Source of the DNA: Symbiodinium natans
Lineage: Eukaryota; Sar; Dinophyceae; Suessiales; Symbiodiniaceae
DNA length: 64,000 nucleotides
NCBI GenBank assembly: GCA_905221605.1
Contig: CAJNDS010000990.1
Location: forward strand, 153,501-217,500
Direction of reading: 5' to 3'
Position numbers and translations under genes: made by a program. Shown here in pieces: positions 1 through 10,885 of this stretch (its first letter is position 1; each line of letters begins with the position of its first letter). The notes beneath the pieces were generated by a model that saw nothing but the letters and a program-made list of their open reading frames with translations, did no database searches and was not told the DNA's origin.

Positions 1-322
1 GCCGAGTTCTTTGAACAATAGATGCCGAGACTTCAGGTGTTTCAGGCATAGGTCTGGACCAAACCCTTTGGGCGTTAACCGACCTCCCCCACTCCCCCGA
101 ACCCGTAAACACACAAGACGCGGACGCCCCAGCAGGTTACGAACAAAATCGCGTCTTGAGGACCCGAATCACGAAACCCCTAAACCCTAAACCCTAAACC
201 CTAACCCTAAACCCTAAACCCTAGACCCTAAACCCTATAAACCCTAAACCCTAAACCCTAAACCCGAAGCCGCCCGAAACCGCTTCATAGCAGGGGGATC
301 GACGCGCTAGCAGACAAGAGGC

Positions 323-391
323 ATCCACATCGGAGATCATCTTCTGGATTTCTTCCTTCTTGGGCTCGAAGCCCAGGGCACGCATGGCCAC
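323..391 (-). CDS. CETN: Centrin, exon covering helix and linker after EF-hand 1
   Basis: Centrin is a small EF-hand calcium-binding protein of basal bodies and centrosome-like structures. The 23 codons read [18 protein letters not shown] followed by ISDVD, the strongly conserved stretch between the first and second EF-hands. The acceptor is CTCAG before GTG. The exon ends at GAT followed by GCCTCT, a GC donor, just before the expected second calcium loop (usually KDGSG), which must lie beyond the left edge of the window. Family identity is very secure; the gene is cut by the window end. Confidence 0.93.
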
Positions 392-756
392 CTGAGGTCA
401 GGGCTGCTTAGGTTTCGGGTTTAAGGTCTAGGGTCTAGGGTCTAGGGTTTAGGGTTTAGGGTATAGGGTATAGGGTATAGGGTTTAGGGTTTAGGGTTTA
501 GGGTTTAGGGTTTAGGGTTTAGGGTTTAGGGTGGCCCCAAAACCTGAAACTTCCAAAAAGGCGAAAGCCCCATGGGCTCCATCCTAAAGCTCGGAAAAAC
601 CCCTACACGACAGAATTCCAACCCCCCCTCCCTCCCCCTCCCCCCGGCACAAAAAACAAGGCCTAGACCCTGAACCCCAAACCCTAAACCCCAAACCCTA
701 AACCCTAAACTCAAATGGGGGGGGGGGGGGTATAGCTCCCCCCAAACCCTTCGCGC

Positions 757-813
757 CTTGAGCTCCTTGGAGTCGATCTCACCAGAGCCATCGGTGTCGA
801 ACAGGTCGAAGGC
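757..813 (-). CDS. CETN: Centrin, EF-hand 1 exon
   Basis: Nineteen codons read AFDLFDTDGSGEIDSKEL plus K, a textbook first EF-hand with loop residues D-T-D-G-S-G-E-I-D. The acceptor is GCACAG before GCC and the exon stops at AAG followed by GCGCGA, again a GC donor. Phase 0 joins it exactly to the upstream exon (..EIKE) and the downstream exon (VAMRAL..). The flanking introns carry TTTAGGG-type repeats in both orientations. Confidence 0.93.
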
Positions 814-1228
814 CTGTGCAGCTTTCCCTCTCAGGGTGGGGCTATAGGGTTTAAGGTTTAGGGCTTAGGGTTCAGGGTTTAGGGCTTATAGGGCTTAGGA
901 TTTAGGGTGTAGGGTTTCAATGCAGTTTACGGCTTAGGGCCAAGCGTTCAGGGCTTTAACGAGTTCAGGGCATGGGGGTATTTGGGATGTAGAATGCTGA
1001 GGTTTTGAGGGCGTAGGGGCTTCAGTGATACTTCAGGGGCTTAAGGGCCTTTAGGGTTCGCAACTTAGGGTGCTTGTGGCCATTTTTGGCTTGAGGATGC
1101 TCAGGGCTTTCGGATGATCATGACGCTTCAGTGTGTGAGGCTTGGGGCACTTCAGGTCCTTTAGAGATGTGGGGCCGTATGGCCTAATAGGGTTTATGGC
1201 TCACGGTTTGATGCTGCAGGGTTGAAGG

Positions 1229-1375
1229 GTTAGGGTTTAGGGTTTAGGTTTAGGGTTTAGGGTTTAGGGTTTAGGGTTTAGGGTTTAGGGTTTAGGGTTT
1301 AGGGTTTAGGGTTTAGGGTTTAGGGTTTAGGGTTTAGGGTTTAGGGTTTAGGGTTTAGGGTTTAGGGTTTGGGGT
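1229..1375 (+). repeat. TTTAGGG tandem array inside a centrin intron
   Basis: About 20 nearly perfect TTTAGGG heptamers in tandem, with a few TTTGGGG and CTGGG variants at the end. The heptamer is the telomere repeat of plants and several alveolates, but here it sits inside an intron between two centrin exons. Confidence 0.95.
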
Positions 1376-1484
1376 TTGGGGTTTAGGGTTCTGGGTTCTG
1401 GGTTTAGGGTTTAGGATTTAGGGTTTAGGGCTTCCAAGGGAATCCGAGCATCCCACGCTCCACTTGCCCCTGAGCGCTGCTGGC

Positions 1485-1537
1485 CTCCTTGATCTCCTGC
1501 TTCTGCTCCTCAGTCAGCTCCTTCTGCTTCTTGCCGC
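1485..1537 (-). CDS. CETN: Centrin, exon before EF-hand 1
   Basis: After a split codon the exon reads GKKQKELTEEQKQEIKE, the typical centrin lead-in to AFDLFD. It starts after CTCCAG and ends at GAG followed by GCCAGC, a third GC donor. The basic N-terminal exon and start codon were not found upstream with confidence, and the rest of this gene lies outside the window. The ~670 nt intron to the next exon includes a 20-odd copy TTTAGGG tract. Confidence 0.92.
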
Positions 1538-2334
1538 CTGGAGAGGTCTAAGGTTGAGGGTTGTAAGTTTCAGGGTTTAGGGTTTAGGGTTTAAAGATTT
1601 AGGTGCTGGCTCTAAGCTCTAAACCCTAAACCCCCACCGGATCATTGAGTAGGTCAACTGGCGCACAGCCTCCGAAACTCTGAGGCTGCGAAACCCTACG
1701 CGCAGCATCTCAAACCCCTAAAGCCATGCAGCGGTTTAGGGTTTGGGGTTTACGGCTTAGGGCTTAGAGTTTAGGATTCAAGGAGCAGGGTTTCGGGTTT
1801 AGGGTTTAGGGTTCAGGGTTTAGTTTAGTGTTTAGGTGTTTAGGGTTGCAGTGCCCGCTGAGATGCCATCCCTTACATCCCTAAGAACCTCCCCCCCCCC
1901 CCCCCCCCCCCGCAAAAAAAAAAAACCTAAACCCTAAACCCTCAACCCTTGAAGAGGCCGAAAAATGCATCCTTACACACTAAGGTCCTGGGCTCAACCT
2001 AGAGGGTTGAGGGTTTAGGGTTCAGGGTATAGGTTTCGTTTGGCAGTGTACACATTTTTGATCTTAGGGGATTCCGGGCTTCTGCATTGTAGGGTTTCGG
2101 GGCAACCTTCAACCTATGCCCATCCATAGCCATCCATAGCCATCCGCCGCAGCTCGGCCCTCACTTTGAGTCAGGTGCGTAGTCCCGCACCTCTGGCTCG
2201 AAACCCCTAAACCCCTTGCCAAACCCTGCACCCAGTTCCAGTAGGAGACCCTGCATCCTATGCAGTAATCCTAAACCCTAAGCCCTGAACCCTAGTAATC
2301 CTAAACCCTAAACCCTAAACCCTAAAGCCGCAAC

Positions 2335-2404
2335 TCTCAGTGTCTGACCCGCGTTGAATCGACGCAGCGCCATGGCGTTTGAGAGCCTTGGATGCAGATT
2401 GAGG
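2335..2404 (-). CDS. Exon candidate, function unknown
   Basis: Open frame PQSASKALKRHGAASIQR.. after the acceptor CCTCAG. It lies upstream of the centrin exons on the same strand and could be an N-terminal centrin exon or part of the preceding gene. No family recognised. Confidence 0.4.
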
Positions 2405-2647
2405 CTGAGGGGTTTAGGGTGTAGGGGCTTAGGGGCTTAGGGATTAGGGTTTAGAGTTTAGGGTTTAGGGTTCAATGTAGCACCTCCAAACCTCTCTCAT
2501 GTCCTGAAGCCTCCCCGGTATAGGGCTTGGTATGGGGCTTAGGGTTTAGGGTTCAGGGTGTAGGATTTCGGATGTTTGGGCCTTGGCACTTGGTGGGGTT
2601 CAGGGTTGACACCAGTTCTCATCGTCTCGAGGCGGGGGTCCCTTAAG

Positions 2648-2713
2648 TCATAACGGCCATTTTAGAGTTAAACGGACCACCAGGTGGAGTGATCGAAAGG
2701 CACAGAAAACCAT
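2648..2713 (-). CDS. Exon candidate ending in a stop codon
   Basis: Twenty-two codons, MVFCAFRSLHLVVRLTLK.. then TGA, directly after the acceptor GCGCAG. It could be a terminal exon of the gene upstream of centrin. The product is hydrophobic/basic and unrecognised. Confidence 0.35.
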   Translation of the reverse strand: MVFCAFRSLHLVVRLTLKWPL

Positions 2714-3280
2714 CTGCGCTGAACCCCAAACCCGAAAAACGCCAAACAATGATACGCAAGAACCGCAGAAACACCAAAAAAGCCTAAAAACCTGAAACCC
2801 GAAGCCCTAAACCCCAAACCCCAAACCCAAAAACCCTCAATCAACCCTGACGGGCTAAACGGCCGAAACCTAAAAAGCCCTAAACCCTAAACCCTACACC
2901 CTAAACCCCCGTCGAACCTGCTGCCGAGCGGCGAGGAGAGCGGAAGAGGCTGCTCTTTGCAGAGACGCGGGGGGATCGCTCGTCAAAAGGCAGCAGATCG
3001 AGCCCAAGATCAGGGATAGGGTTTAGGGTTTGGGGTTTAGGGTTTAGGTTTAGGATGTAGGGTTTAGGGTTTAGGGTGTAGGGTGTAGGGTGTAGGGTTT
3101 AGGGGTTAGGGTTTAGGGTTTAGGGCGAGAAGCAAGGCGGCTCGGGGTCTAGAAGGTTGTGGATCGACAGATTGAGACTTCATATTGGGGGCTTCTGGTG
3201 AATGGGAGGTCTGTATTCCTGGTCCTTTTCGATATGGGGGGGGGGGGGGGTGCAACTCTACTATTTCTTGAGGACCCAGG

Positions 3281-3358
3281 TTATGGAAGCTGCCATCTAG
3301 GAGCTCCGGGTTTTGGTATAAGCGACCCGGCAGTTCCAGAAGGGTGCACCTTGACCAC
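3281..3358 (-). CDS. Exon candidate ending in a stop codon
   Basis: Twenty-six codons, VVKVHPSGTAGSLIPK.. then TAA. The plus strand is also open here, so the strand is uncertain. No family recognised. Confidence 0.3.
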   Translation of the reverse strand: MVKVHPSGTAGSLIPKPGAPRWQLP

Positions 3359-3708
3359 CCACCCTAAACCTGAAGCCCCCAACCCCCAGCTGGGAAACAA
3401 AAGCTTGAGAGCTCCAAGGCTCTCAGCTCTTCAGAGTTCAGTGTGCTTCTGGGGCTGGCAGGGCTTCTACAAAGCTTCTGGGCTCTAATCCTAAAGGGGG
3501 AGTCGGGGGGGGGGGGGGGGGGGGTTTCGCGCATCTAAACCATCTAAACCCCAGTCTCGCGCATCTAAACCATCGAAACCCTATAAAGCCGGTGAACCCC
3601 CAAAACCCTAACTAAACCTTTGTAAGCCTGTGAACTATGGCCATAACAGGAGACTCGAACTGCAAGGGATAAGACCGTACCGAGGCCGGGGCGTGGGTGA
3701 GGAGAAAC

Positions 3709-4247
3709 CGCGGCTTCAGGCCCACCACGCGCTTCACCGCGTTGACCTCAAAGAGGGCTTGGGGTTTAAGGTGTAGGGTTTATAATATAGGGCTTAGGAT
3801 TAAGGATGTCCGGTCTGAGTTAACATAGTTCATGAAGGGTTGGGAATCAGGGTTGGGGGCTCAACGCCTGGCTTAGTTAGGGAAAATTTGGAGCTGAGAG
3901 GGAGCCGCGCATCCAACGCCAGCCAGGACCCGGGCCGCGTCAGGCAGGGTCATGTGGTTGAAGACCTCAGCTCTACCCATAAAAGCCCTACAGGTCCTGC
4001 GCACATCCTAAACCCTAAGCCCCAAACCCTAAGTAAAAAATTAGGATATCCTAAGCACCCCCAACGCCCAACGAGGCAGGGCGCAGGGCTGAGGGTCTTT
4101 AGGTTTTTGGGTTTTAGGGATTCGGGTTGCCTCTATTCAGGGGCACTTGAGGGGTTGAGGCTTAGAAGCCACTAAGCCCCAACTTTGCCCCGTTCCCAAG
4201 CTCGAGGCATCCTTGGCGAGGATGACGTCGCAGCCCTGGGGCATCAC
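3709..4247 (-). CDS. Run of three exon candidates of one unknown gene
   Basis: Exons at 4209-4247 (VMPQGCDVILAKD, acceptor GTCAG, GC donor), 3918-3971 (AEVFNHMTLPDAARVLAG, GT donor) and 3709-3757 (LFEVNAVKRVVGLKPR, GT donor) lie in order on the minus strand. The first is exactly 13 codons between canonical-looking sites. The introns are TTTAGGG/CCCTAAA blocks. Composition is protein-like but I do not recognise the family, and the joining into one gene is inferred. Confidence 0.5.
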
Positions 4248-4785
4248 CTGACACACCAGCGGGGGTTTAGGGTTTAGGGTTTAGGGGTCTAGGGGTTTAG
4301 GGTTTAGGGTTTAGGGTTTAGGGTTTAGGGATCCGACAGCTGAGGTGGCAAACTTGCTAAGCCTGCAAGATGCAAATCTTAAAGCCCCAAACCCTGAACC
4401 CTGAACCCTGAACCCTGAACCCTAAACCCTAAACCCTAAACCCCTAAACCCTGAACCCTGACAACAACCCAGGGAAACCAGCAGCCAAATTGAGACTCTC
4501 GTGGCACCCTGATGGGAGTAGGGGGGAATTTGAATTCCGAGGCTTTGGGGGAGTTTAGGGTGTACGATTTAGGGTGTAGGGTGTTGGGGTTTTGGTTCGG
4601 GGTTCGGTTTCAGCGTAAACCCTACACAACCCCTGCCCCCCTTCCCCCCCCTACCCTTCCCCACGCCCCGGCCACCTCTCCGCCCGACTACAGAAGTTAA
4701 AAATCGTCTCCCACAGCACGTTACCAACTATGCACTCGGAGGTCTGTTGCCTCGCTTGCCGCCCCAAGTGCGCTCCAACCCCCCC

Positions 4786-4828
<43 letters not shown>

Positions 4829-4924
4829 AAAAGACATAATAATCATCACAATAATCATAATAACAATGATGGTCTGGAGCTGGGGCAATGGGGACTATGG
4901 GGCCCTAAACCCTAAACCCCGAAC

Positions 4925-4975
4925 CGGATCCACTCCTCGACGCCGCTCAAATTCGACAGATCTGTCTGGATGAAC
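4925..4975 (-). CDS. Exon candidate, function unknown
   Basis: Reads FIQTDLSNLSGVEEWIR between an acceptor CCAAG and a donor GTTCGG. It may belong to the same gene as the exons at 3.7-4.2 kb. Confidence 0.45.
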
Positions 4976-5301
4976 CTTGGGGGGGTCCATGGTTTGGGTT
5001 TAGGGTTTAGGGTGTCTAGGGTCTAGGGTTTAGGGTTTAGAATTTAGGGTTTAGGGTCTAGGGTTTAGGGCAGATCGGTCTGAGGTTTGCAGGGTCGAAG
5101 GGCTGTGGCTCAGTAGCGTTTGCCGCGGCCACGGTTGAAAGGACTGGCAACGAAACATGCCGCCTCTTCGCATAAATCATATGACCGGACCGGAGACTTG
5201 AAACGTTACCAGAGTGAAGCCGCTATGGCATTTCAGCTCGACACAGCCAAGCAGGGCCTTGGAAATTTTTAGGTGTTTGAGAGCATGTGCTTCTGCTGAG
5301 G

Positions 5302-5430
5302 CTAGGATGATACAGGGTGCAGGGTGTTCCGACCTTTGAAGAACGGATTGCAGTACCCAGTGACAAAGGGATGCGCCAGCTGGGGACTTTCCGCAACCAC
5401 AAGCATCCCCTCCGTCGCCCTAAAGTGTAA
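5302..5430 (-). CDS. Exon candidate ending in a stop codon
   Basis: Open frame ..GMLVVAESPQLAHPFVTG then about 17 more residues and TAG. The frame holds well over 40 codons. The plus strand is also partly open. No family recognised. Confidence 0.4.
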   Translation of the reverse strand, partial: LHFRATEGMLVVAESPQLAHPFVTGYCNPFFKGRNTLHPVSS

Positions 5431-5700
5431 ACCCACCAAATCTCTGAATTCTGAAACCCCAAATTCGACATTCCAAGCCCCTGAAGCCCGCAACCCTGCA
5501 TCCGATGTGGCCATCCTGGTACAAGAGAATTCATGCAACGATTGAATCGTGAAGCCTATGAACCCGGCTAGGTTTTGGGGTTCAGGGGGCTAGGGTGAAA
5601 ACTCCCGTTTGAGAGCTGGGATTCGGGGTTTGAGGGCGAAGTTCTTGGGTTTCTTGCGAAAAATCACCCTAAACCCTAAACCCTGAATCCGAGGTGTGCG

Positions 5701-5754
5701 CTGCATCTTCGGGAACCGCCGGAAGTTGATGGCCAAGCAGAAGGGCGTGATGTC
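5701..5754 (-). CDS. Exon candidate, function unknown
   Basis: Eighteen residues DITPFCLAINFRRFPKMQ after the acceptor CCCAAG, with a GC donor. It lies just left of the 5.8-8 kb repeat domain. Confidence 0.5.
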
Positions 5755-5789
5755 CTTGGGGGTAGGCCCCTACCTGGAACCCCGACAAC

Positions 5790-8000
5790 CCAATTATTTT
5801 TGGCCGTTGGGTTTTTTTACGGGTTTTTACGGGCGTTTAGGGGGAATTACGGGCGTTTAGGAAATTTATGGGCGTTCTGCTTTGGGCTCTTGAAATTACG
5901 GATAATTATGGGCGTTTAGTGGTTTGTGAGGATTGGTGCAGATTTATGGGCGTTTAGGGGTTTTATGGGCGTTTAGGGGTTTCCGGGTTCATCCAAACAA
6001 ACAGGGCTGAATATGCCAAAAACAACAAGCCCTGAGCCCCTCAAAACCTTATCATCCCAAAGCCCTATATAAGCCCTTCACCCGAAGCCTGCAGGTATTT
6101 TGCTAACCCAAGCTTCCTAAAAGGCCCCTGGGACCCCACCCTGCTCAAAACCTCAAGCATTTTGGGACACCATTTTGGCCATTGAGGTTTTTTGGGGATT
6201 TGCTTTGAAAGGTTTTTTTGGAATTTCCTGGGCCGGCCTGGCCAGACAGCCTGCAGGTTTTGTAGGGTTTTATAGGGTGTTAGGGTTCTTGCAAGGGTTT
6301 TAGGCTTCTAGGGTTTTAAGGCCTTTTTGGGTTTAGGGCTTGATGGGCTTAGGGTTTGAGGGCTTTAGAGTTTAGGGGTCCTCTGGATTGTAGGTCAAGC
6401 TTCAGTTTCAGGGGTTTGGGGATTTCAGGCGGCTTTCCGTAGATTTCAGGGGTTTGCCGTAGATTTCGGGCTTTTCGTAGGGAGTTCACAGCTTTCCGTG
6501 GAATTATGGGTTCTATGTTTCGAGGGGTGGGCTGCATGAGTTGTTGGACCTGAAGGTTTTTTCAAGGCATCACAGAGCCCAAAGCCTTTCCGTGACCTTT
6601 CCGCGCCAGTCCCAATTATGGATCGTTACCGTTTTTTAGCGGTTTTTTATAGGCTTTTTTATGCGTGGATTCTTTCCGTAGGGGCCCACGGAAACAGGGG
6701 GCTTTCCGTAGACTTCAGGGGGTTTTCCGTAGATTTCGTGTTTACCGTAGGGAGTTCACAGCTTTCCGTGGAATTATGGGTTCTATGTTTCGAAGGGTGG
6801 GCTGAGCTGTTGGATCTGAGAGTTTTTCAAGGCATCACAGAGCCTAAGGCCTTTCCGTGATCTTTCCGCGCCAGTCCCAATTATGGATTATTACGGTTTT
6901 TTACGGTGTTTTACGGTTTTTTACGGCTTTTTTACGGTTTTTTATGGGCGTTTTTGCGTGGATTCTTTCCGTAAGGGCCCACGGAAACCCCACGGAAAGC
7001 CTAAATCAACAAGTTTACGGGCGAATTACGGGTTTTTACGGGCGTTTAATAAAGATTACGGGCGTCTGGGCTGCTATTGCCGATCCTAGCGATCCTAGCA
7101 GCTGGAAAAAACAGTCCAACTTCGCAACTGTCGTGGCAAGGGAACGAAAAATGAGGTTAACAAATCCGGTCCAATTCAACCCACACCTATACCCCAAACC
7201 CCTCGGAAGTCCTGGCTGGAGCTTATATGGTGAATAGGGCTTATATGGGTTTGTCTACAGGGTCTCCTCATATACGGTCGTGTGGCAGAACCGTTATACC
7301 CCAACCCCACCCCAACCTATAAACCCTGCAAGTCCTGAGGCTTAGGGTCTGGGGTTTGTTTCGTCTTCTCATAATAAGTGTCGCTTGTGCTTGGGGGTCG
7401 GCAGGGTTGGTGTTAAAGACTCAGAATAACCTATATTGTTGTGCTATACAGGGCTTCGAGAAAGGTTGGCTGAGGCTTAGGGTCTCTGGGGTCCGCTGTT
7501 ATCAAGTCTCCTGATAAGTGTCGCTTGGGCAGGTCCATATATCGTTGGTCTATACAGGGCTTCGGGAAAGGTTTGAGAAGGATTGTGGGTCGGATTTTAC
7601 AGTTGGGTTCGCCGGAGCATTCCTGTGTTCCCTCTCTAAACCCCTAAACCCTTCAACCTTGCAGGAGCTGGAAGGGGACAGGGTTCAGGCTTCACTATAA
7701 GCTTGGTGCTTGGTGGGTTGTATTGGTACATTTTATTATGCCGAATTCTCATTTCCCCGATTTTGCAAGTACGGGCGTTTCCGGTAAAATCCTAATTCTC
7801 GCCGATCTCGGAATTACGGGCGTTTCCCGTAAAATCCTAATCCTCCCCGGTCTCGGAATTACGGGCGTTTCCCGTAAAATCCTAATCCTCCCCGAGCTCG
7901 GAATTACGGGCGTTTCCCGAATTACGGGCGTTTGTTTTTTTTACGGGCGTTTCCTAAAAAACCCGGTTTTTTCCAAACAACCAAAAGTAATAGGGTCTTT
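5790..8000. repeat. Repeat domain of TTACGGGCG / GGGCGTTTAGG units
   Basis: Instead of TTTAGGG, this 2.2 kb stretch is filled with units such as TTACGGGCGTTT, TTTTTTACGG and TTTCCGTAGATTTC. Hybrids such as GGGCGTTTAGGGG near 5.85-5.98 kb suggest a link to the heptamer family. It includes a ~265-270 bp direct duplication (about 6430-6640 against 6695-6895) and a 45-bp tandem array at 7769-7945. I see no convincing exon. Confidence 0.75.
7769..7945 (+). repeat. 45-bp tandem repeat encoding 15-residue repeats
   Basis: Units starting TACGGGCGTTTCC recur at 7769, 7814, 7859 and 7904. Because 45 is a multiple of 3, the plus frame from 7723 to 8076 (117 codons) holds repeats of the type ITGVSRKILILPGLG. 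This may be only a side effect of the repeat; no flanking coding evidence was seen. Confidence 0.7.
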
Positions 8001-8158
8001 TGGAGACCCAGGTAGACAAGCCCGAGGTTCAGGGTTTAAGCTCAAAGAGGTTCAGGGTTTGGGGTTTGGGGCTTAGGGCGCATTTTGGTTCAAGGGGATG
8101 CCAACGGGAGGCTAACCCCTCTTGAAGGGATGGGGCATCCTGGCAAAGGAGACCTAGA

Positions 8159-8252
8159 CATACATACATCTATATCTATATATATATATATACATACATC
8201 TATATATATATATATACATATATATATACATATTATATATATATATGTATAG
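8159..8252. repeat. AT dinucleotide microsatellite
   Basis: Imperfect TATA/TACATA tract with no gene in it. Confidence 0.9.
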
Positions 8253-8631
8253 GTACCTTATCGTTTAAGCAGGGGCTCTAAAACAGTGGGGGGGGGGGGG
8301 CGTCCCTAAAGGGAATCCCTTTCAGGAGACAGATTCTCTATGACCCCAAAACACTTGTGGACACTGAATACACAACCCTCTTAAGCCCAATAAGGGAAGG
8401 AAAGCCCTAAACCTGAAAGGATGCCCCGAGGTCCTACCGAGCCCCTTGCAAGGCGTCAGGTTACAACACACCCTGGAACTGAGAAATCCCAGAAAGCAAA
8501 GAACTGGCCCCGCCGCCCCCCAATGTGCGGTACCTCGTGTAAACGGTATCTCCAGAAACCATCGAGCTTCCTCAAACCCAAAGACCCAGGCCCAAATAAC
8601 CCAAAGCACTGCTGAAACCAGAGCCCCCGGC

Positions 8632-10593
8632 CACGCCAACATAGGTGATCAGCGGATGCTCTTCCAGGAAGTACCTCTGAAATTCCAGGGCTTATGGGGT
8701 CCAGTCTTCAGTGAGCTCAGGAACACTAGGCCCTAACACTAACCCTAATTCAACCCAAACCCTCAAAACTTTGGGCAGCCCGGAGCCTACATACTAGCAT
8801 ACCCGGACCGCAACTCTCCAAGAGCTTGGGGCTCTAAACAAAGCATGCCGGCTTCGATTTCAGGGTGTAGGGTTTAGTGTTTAGGGAGATGGGCACTGCA
8901 TCCAGGACATGTCGCCACAGCCGACGTCCAAAAGGGTGCGGATGTCCGGGAAGCGTGCCATCAACTGACGGTTTAGGGCTGAGGGTTTGGTGTTCAGGGT
9001 TTAGGGCTTAAGGTTTGGTTTAGGATCATTAAACACAGCAACCTCGCAAAGGCTTGGGATTCGACGTCAAGGGGCTTAGCAGCCTACCTGGGATGCAAAA
9101 CTCTTCAACCTCAGCCCGGCAGCCCTGCAGCCTGAATCCTAAATCCTGAACCCCTCACACCCTGAAACCCCAAACCCTCAGCCCTAAGCCATGCACCCGA
9201 AATAGGAGGGCAGCCTACGAGACTTTGGGGGGTAGGGGGGGGCAGGGGGGAACAAAGCCTTAATGCTTCAATCTTATCGGTCGCGAAAGCTGAGCTGGTG
9301 CTCTTCTAACTGCTCTTCCCAGGGCCTTGCGATCCTCGGGTGTTGGCTGTTTGGGTTTGAAAAGGGTGTAGACCGCCAAGCCTTAGATTTCCACCCTTGC
9401 AACACTGTCAGTCCTAAAAATGCGAAGCCAGAAAGCCCAACACCCTCCCGGGTGGCTACCTAGAACCCTCGCGTGTCCTCACCTTTTTTTACAGGCACGT
9501 GGTTCAGAGTCTTACCGGGCTTGAGTCTTATCGGGCTTAGGTTTCAAGGCTCTTGAGACAGGGCTTTTGGGTTTTAGGGTTTAGGGTTCAGGGTCCCCTG
9601 GCTCAGGCCTTGCTCAGGGCGTTCACTGCCAGTCGTGCCATGGGATGCCAGGGATCGGCGCCTCAACGCTTTCACTACGCCGCCTACACGTTTAGGGCTC
9701 AAGGCTCAGGTTTTGGAGTTTGTAGTTTACAGGTTTATCTTGGGATTTCGGGGTTTAGGGTTTTAGGGTTCGGCCTCTGTAGGGCTTAGGGCTTCGGGTT
9801 CGCTTTTTGGGCGGGGCGCTTGAGAAGTTGGTGCTGTAACTCATCACAAGCCCCTAAAACAAAAACCTGGTTCAATGACTGGATGTACCAGCTGTCATGT
9901 GCGATAAGAATCTGCCCTTTCAGCCCCCAAGACAAAGAGGACATCCCTAAACCCTAAACCCTAAACCCTAAACCCTAAACCCTAAACCCTAAACCCTAAA
10001 CCCTAGGGCTCCCCGCGTGCTCCGCTGAGAGAGCTGAAGCCGCCAAGGAGGTTCGAGTGGTAAACCTAAAGAGGGCTTCCAGGGCTCCAGGGTGTTTAGG
10101 GGTAAGGGTTTAGGGTTTAGGGTTAGGGTTTAGGGTTTAGGGTTTAAGGTTTAGCATCAACCCTACCTCGGATTTCTTTATGATTTTGAGGTGGGTGGGT
10201 GCCGTGACCCACTTACTTTGCACTTTGCAGGGCTGAAGGGTTTGCCGCGCTCGGAAGTGGCTTGTGAAGAGCATCGATAGCAGCAGCAGGAGTCGAGGAT
10301 AACCGAAGTTCCTAAACCCGAAGTCATCACACGGCCCTAAACCCTACCTCAAGAACCCAACGCCTACTTTTTGGTATTCATGTACTAAACACAAAACCCC
10401 TTGCAGGATTCTTAGGTAACCTACAAAAAAGAAGGTTCTGAATTCCTAAAATGCGATTGAACCCCCTTTACAGGATTCTTATGTAACCTACAAAAAAAGT
10501 AGGTTCTGGATTCTCAAGGTAGACCCAAACCCGTGCAAGCTGGCGGCTGTTCCGAAAGCATCGTACTTGTGCTGCAGCGAGATCATGTCTGGC
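8632..10593 (-). CDS. SAM-dependent methyltransferase-like gene, six exon candidates
   Basis: Exons in transcription order: 10531-10593 (PDMISLQHKYDAFGTAASLH), 10021-10065 (VYHSNLLGGFSSLSG), 9867-9916 (GQILIAHDSWYIQSLNQ), 9609-9661 (ADPWHPMARLAVNALSK), 8897-8964 (LMARFPDIRTLLDVGCGDMS then WMQ) and 8632-8676 (RYFLEEHPLITYVGV). The fifth carries a class I methyltransferase motif I, LLDVGCGD. The sixth ends YVGV at a GC donor just where family members usually continue with an acidic residue of motif II. Donors are GT or GC, acceptors AG. The exon with the acidic residue and the C-terminus was not found. The substrate is unknown, and membership of the first four exons in this gene is inferred from order. 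Confidence 0.55.
9945..10003. repeat. CCCTAAA tandem array in an intron
   Basis: Eight perfect CCCTAAA heptamers between two exon candidates of the methyltransferase-like gene. Confidence 0.95.
10375..10510. repeat. Local direct duplication
   Basis: Two copies of a ~65 bp segment, TTGCAGGATTCTTAGGTAAC.. and TTACAGGATTCTTATGTAAC.., each followed by CTACAAAAAA and GGTTCTG, with ~10% divergence. No gene seen in it. Confidence 0.75.
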
Positions 10594-10885
10594 CTGCAGC
10601 CGGTTACCCTAAACCCTAAACCCGAAATCCCAAAACCAGCCCCCGAGGTGCCGGACTTTAGGTTTGGGAGGGTCACCCCCCGAACACCCGGAAGCCTTGA
10701 GGATCTGGGTTTAGGGCTCAAGGCCCACAAATGGTAGATGCCCAAGCCGAAACAACGTCCGTTTGGCCGTAGGGCAGCTTGATGCTTCGCTTGGGAAGCT
10801 TAGGGCTCTCTTCAATACGCCCTCGCAAAAGAAACTAGACCCCCACACTCCAGGAAGCTGTCTTTTCCATGGCAAACAGCTCATC

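Noticed and set aside
526-714. Minus-strand frame rich in LGFRV and GLGF
   Set aside because: LGFRV, GLGF and NPKP peptides are translations of heptamer repeats, and many short frames in the window share them.
1076-1100. Relict dinoflagellate spliced leader (GTGGCCATTTTTGGCTTGAG)
   Set aside because: Resembles the leader but with several mismatches and an extra base, and it lies in a centrin intron, not upstream of an intronless gene; probably chance.
1229-1375. CRISPR-like array
   Set aside because: Units are 7 bp with no spacers; telomere-type tandem repeat in a eukaryote.
4730-4915. Plus frame with poly-Pro and poly-Lys
   Set aside because: Direct product of the C-run/A-run junction.
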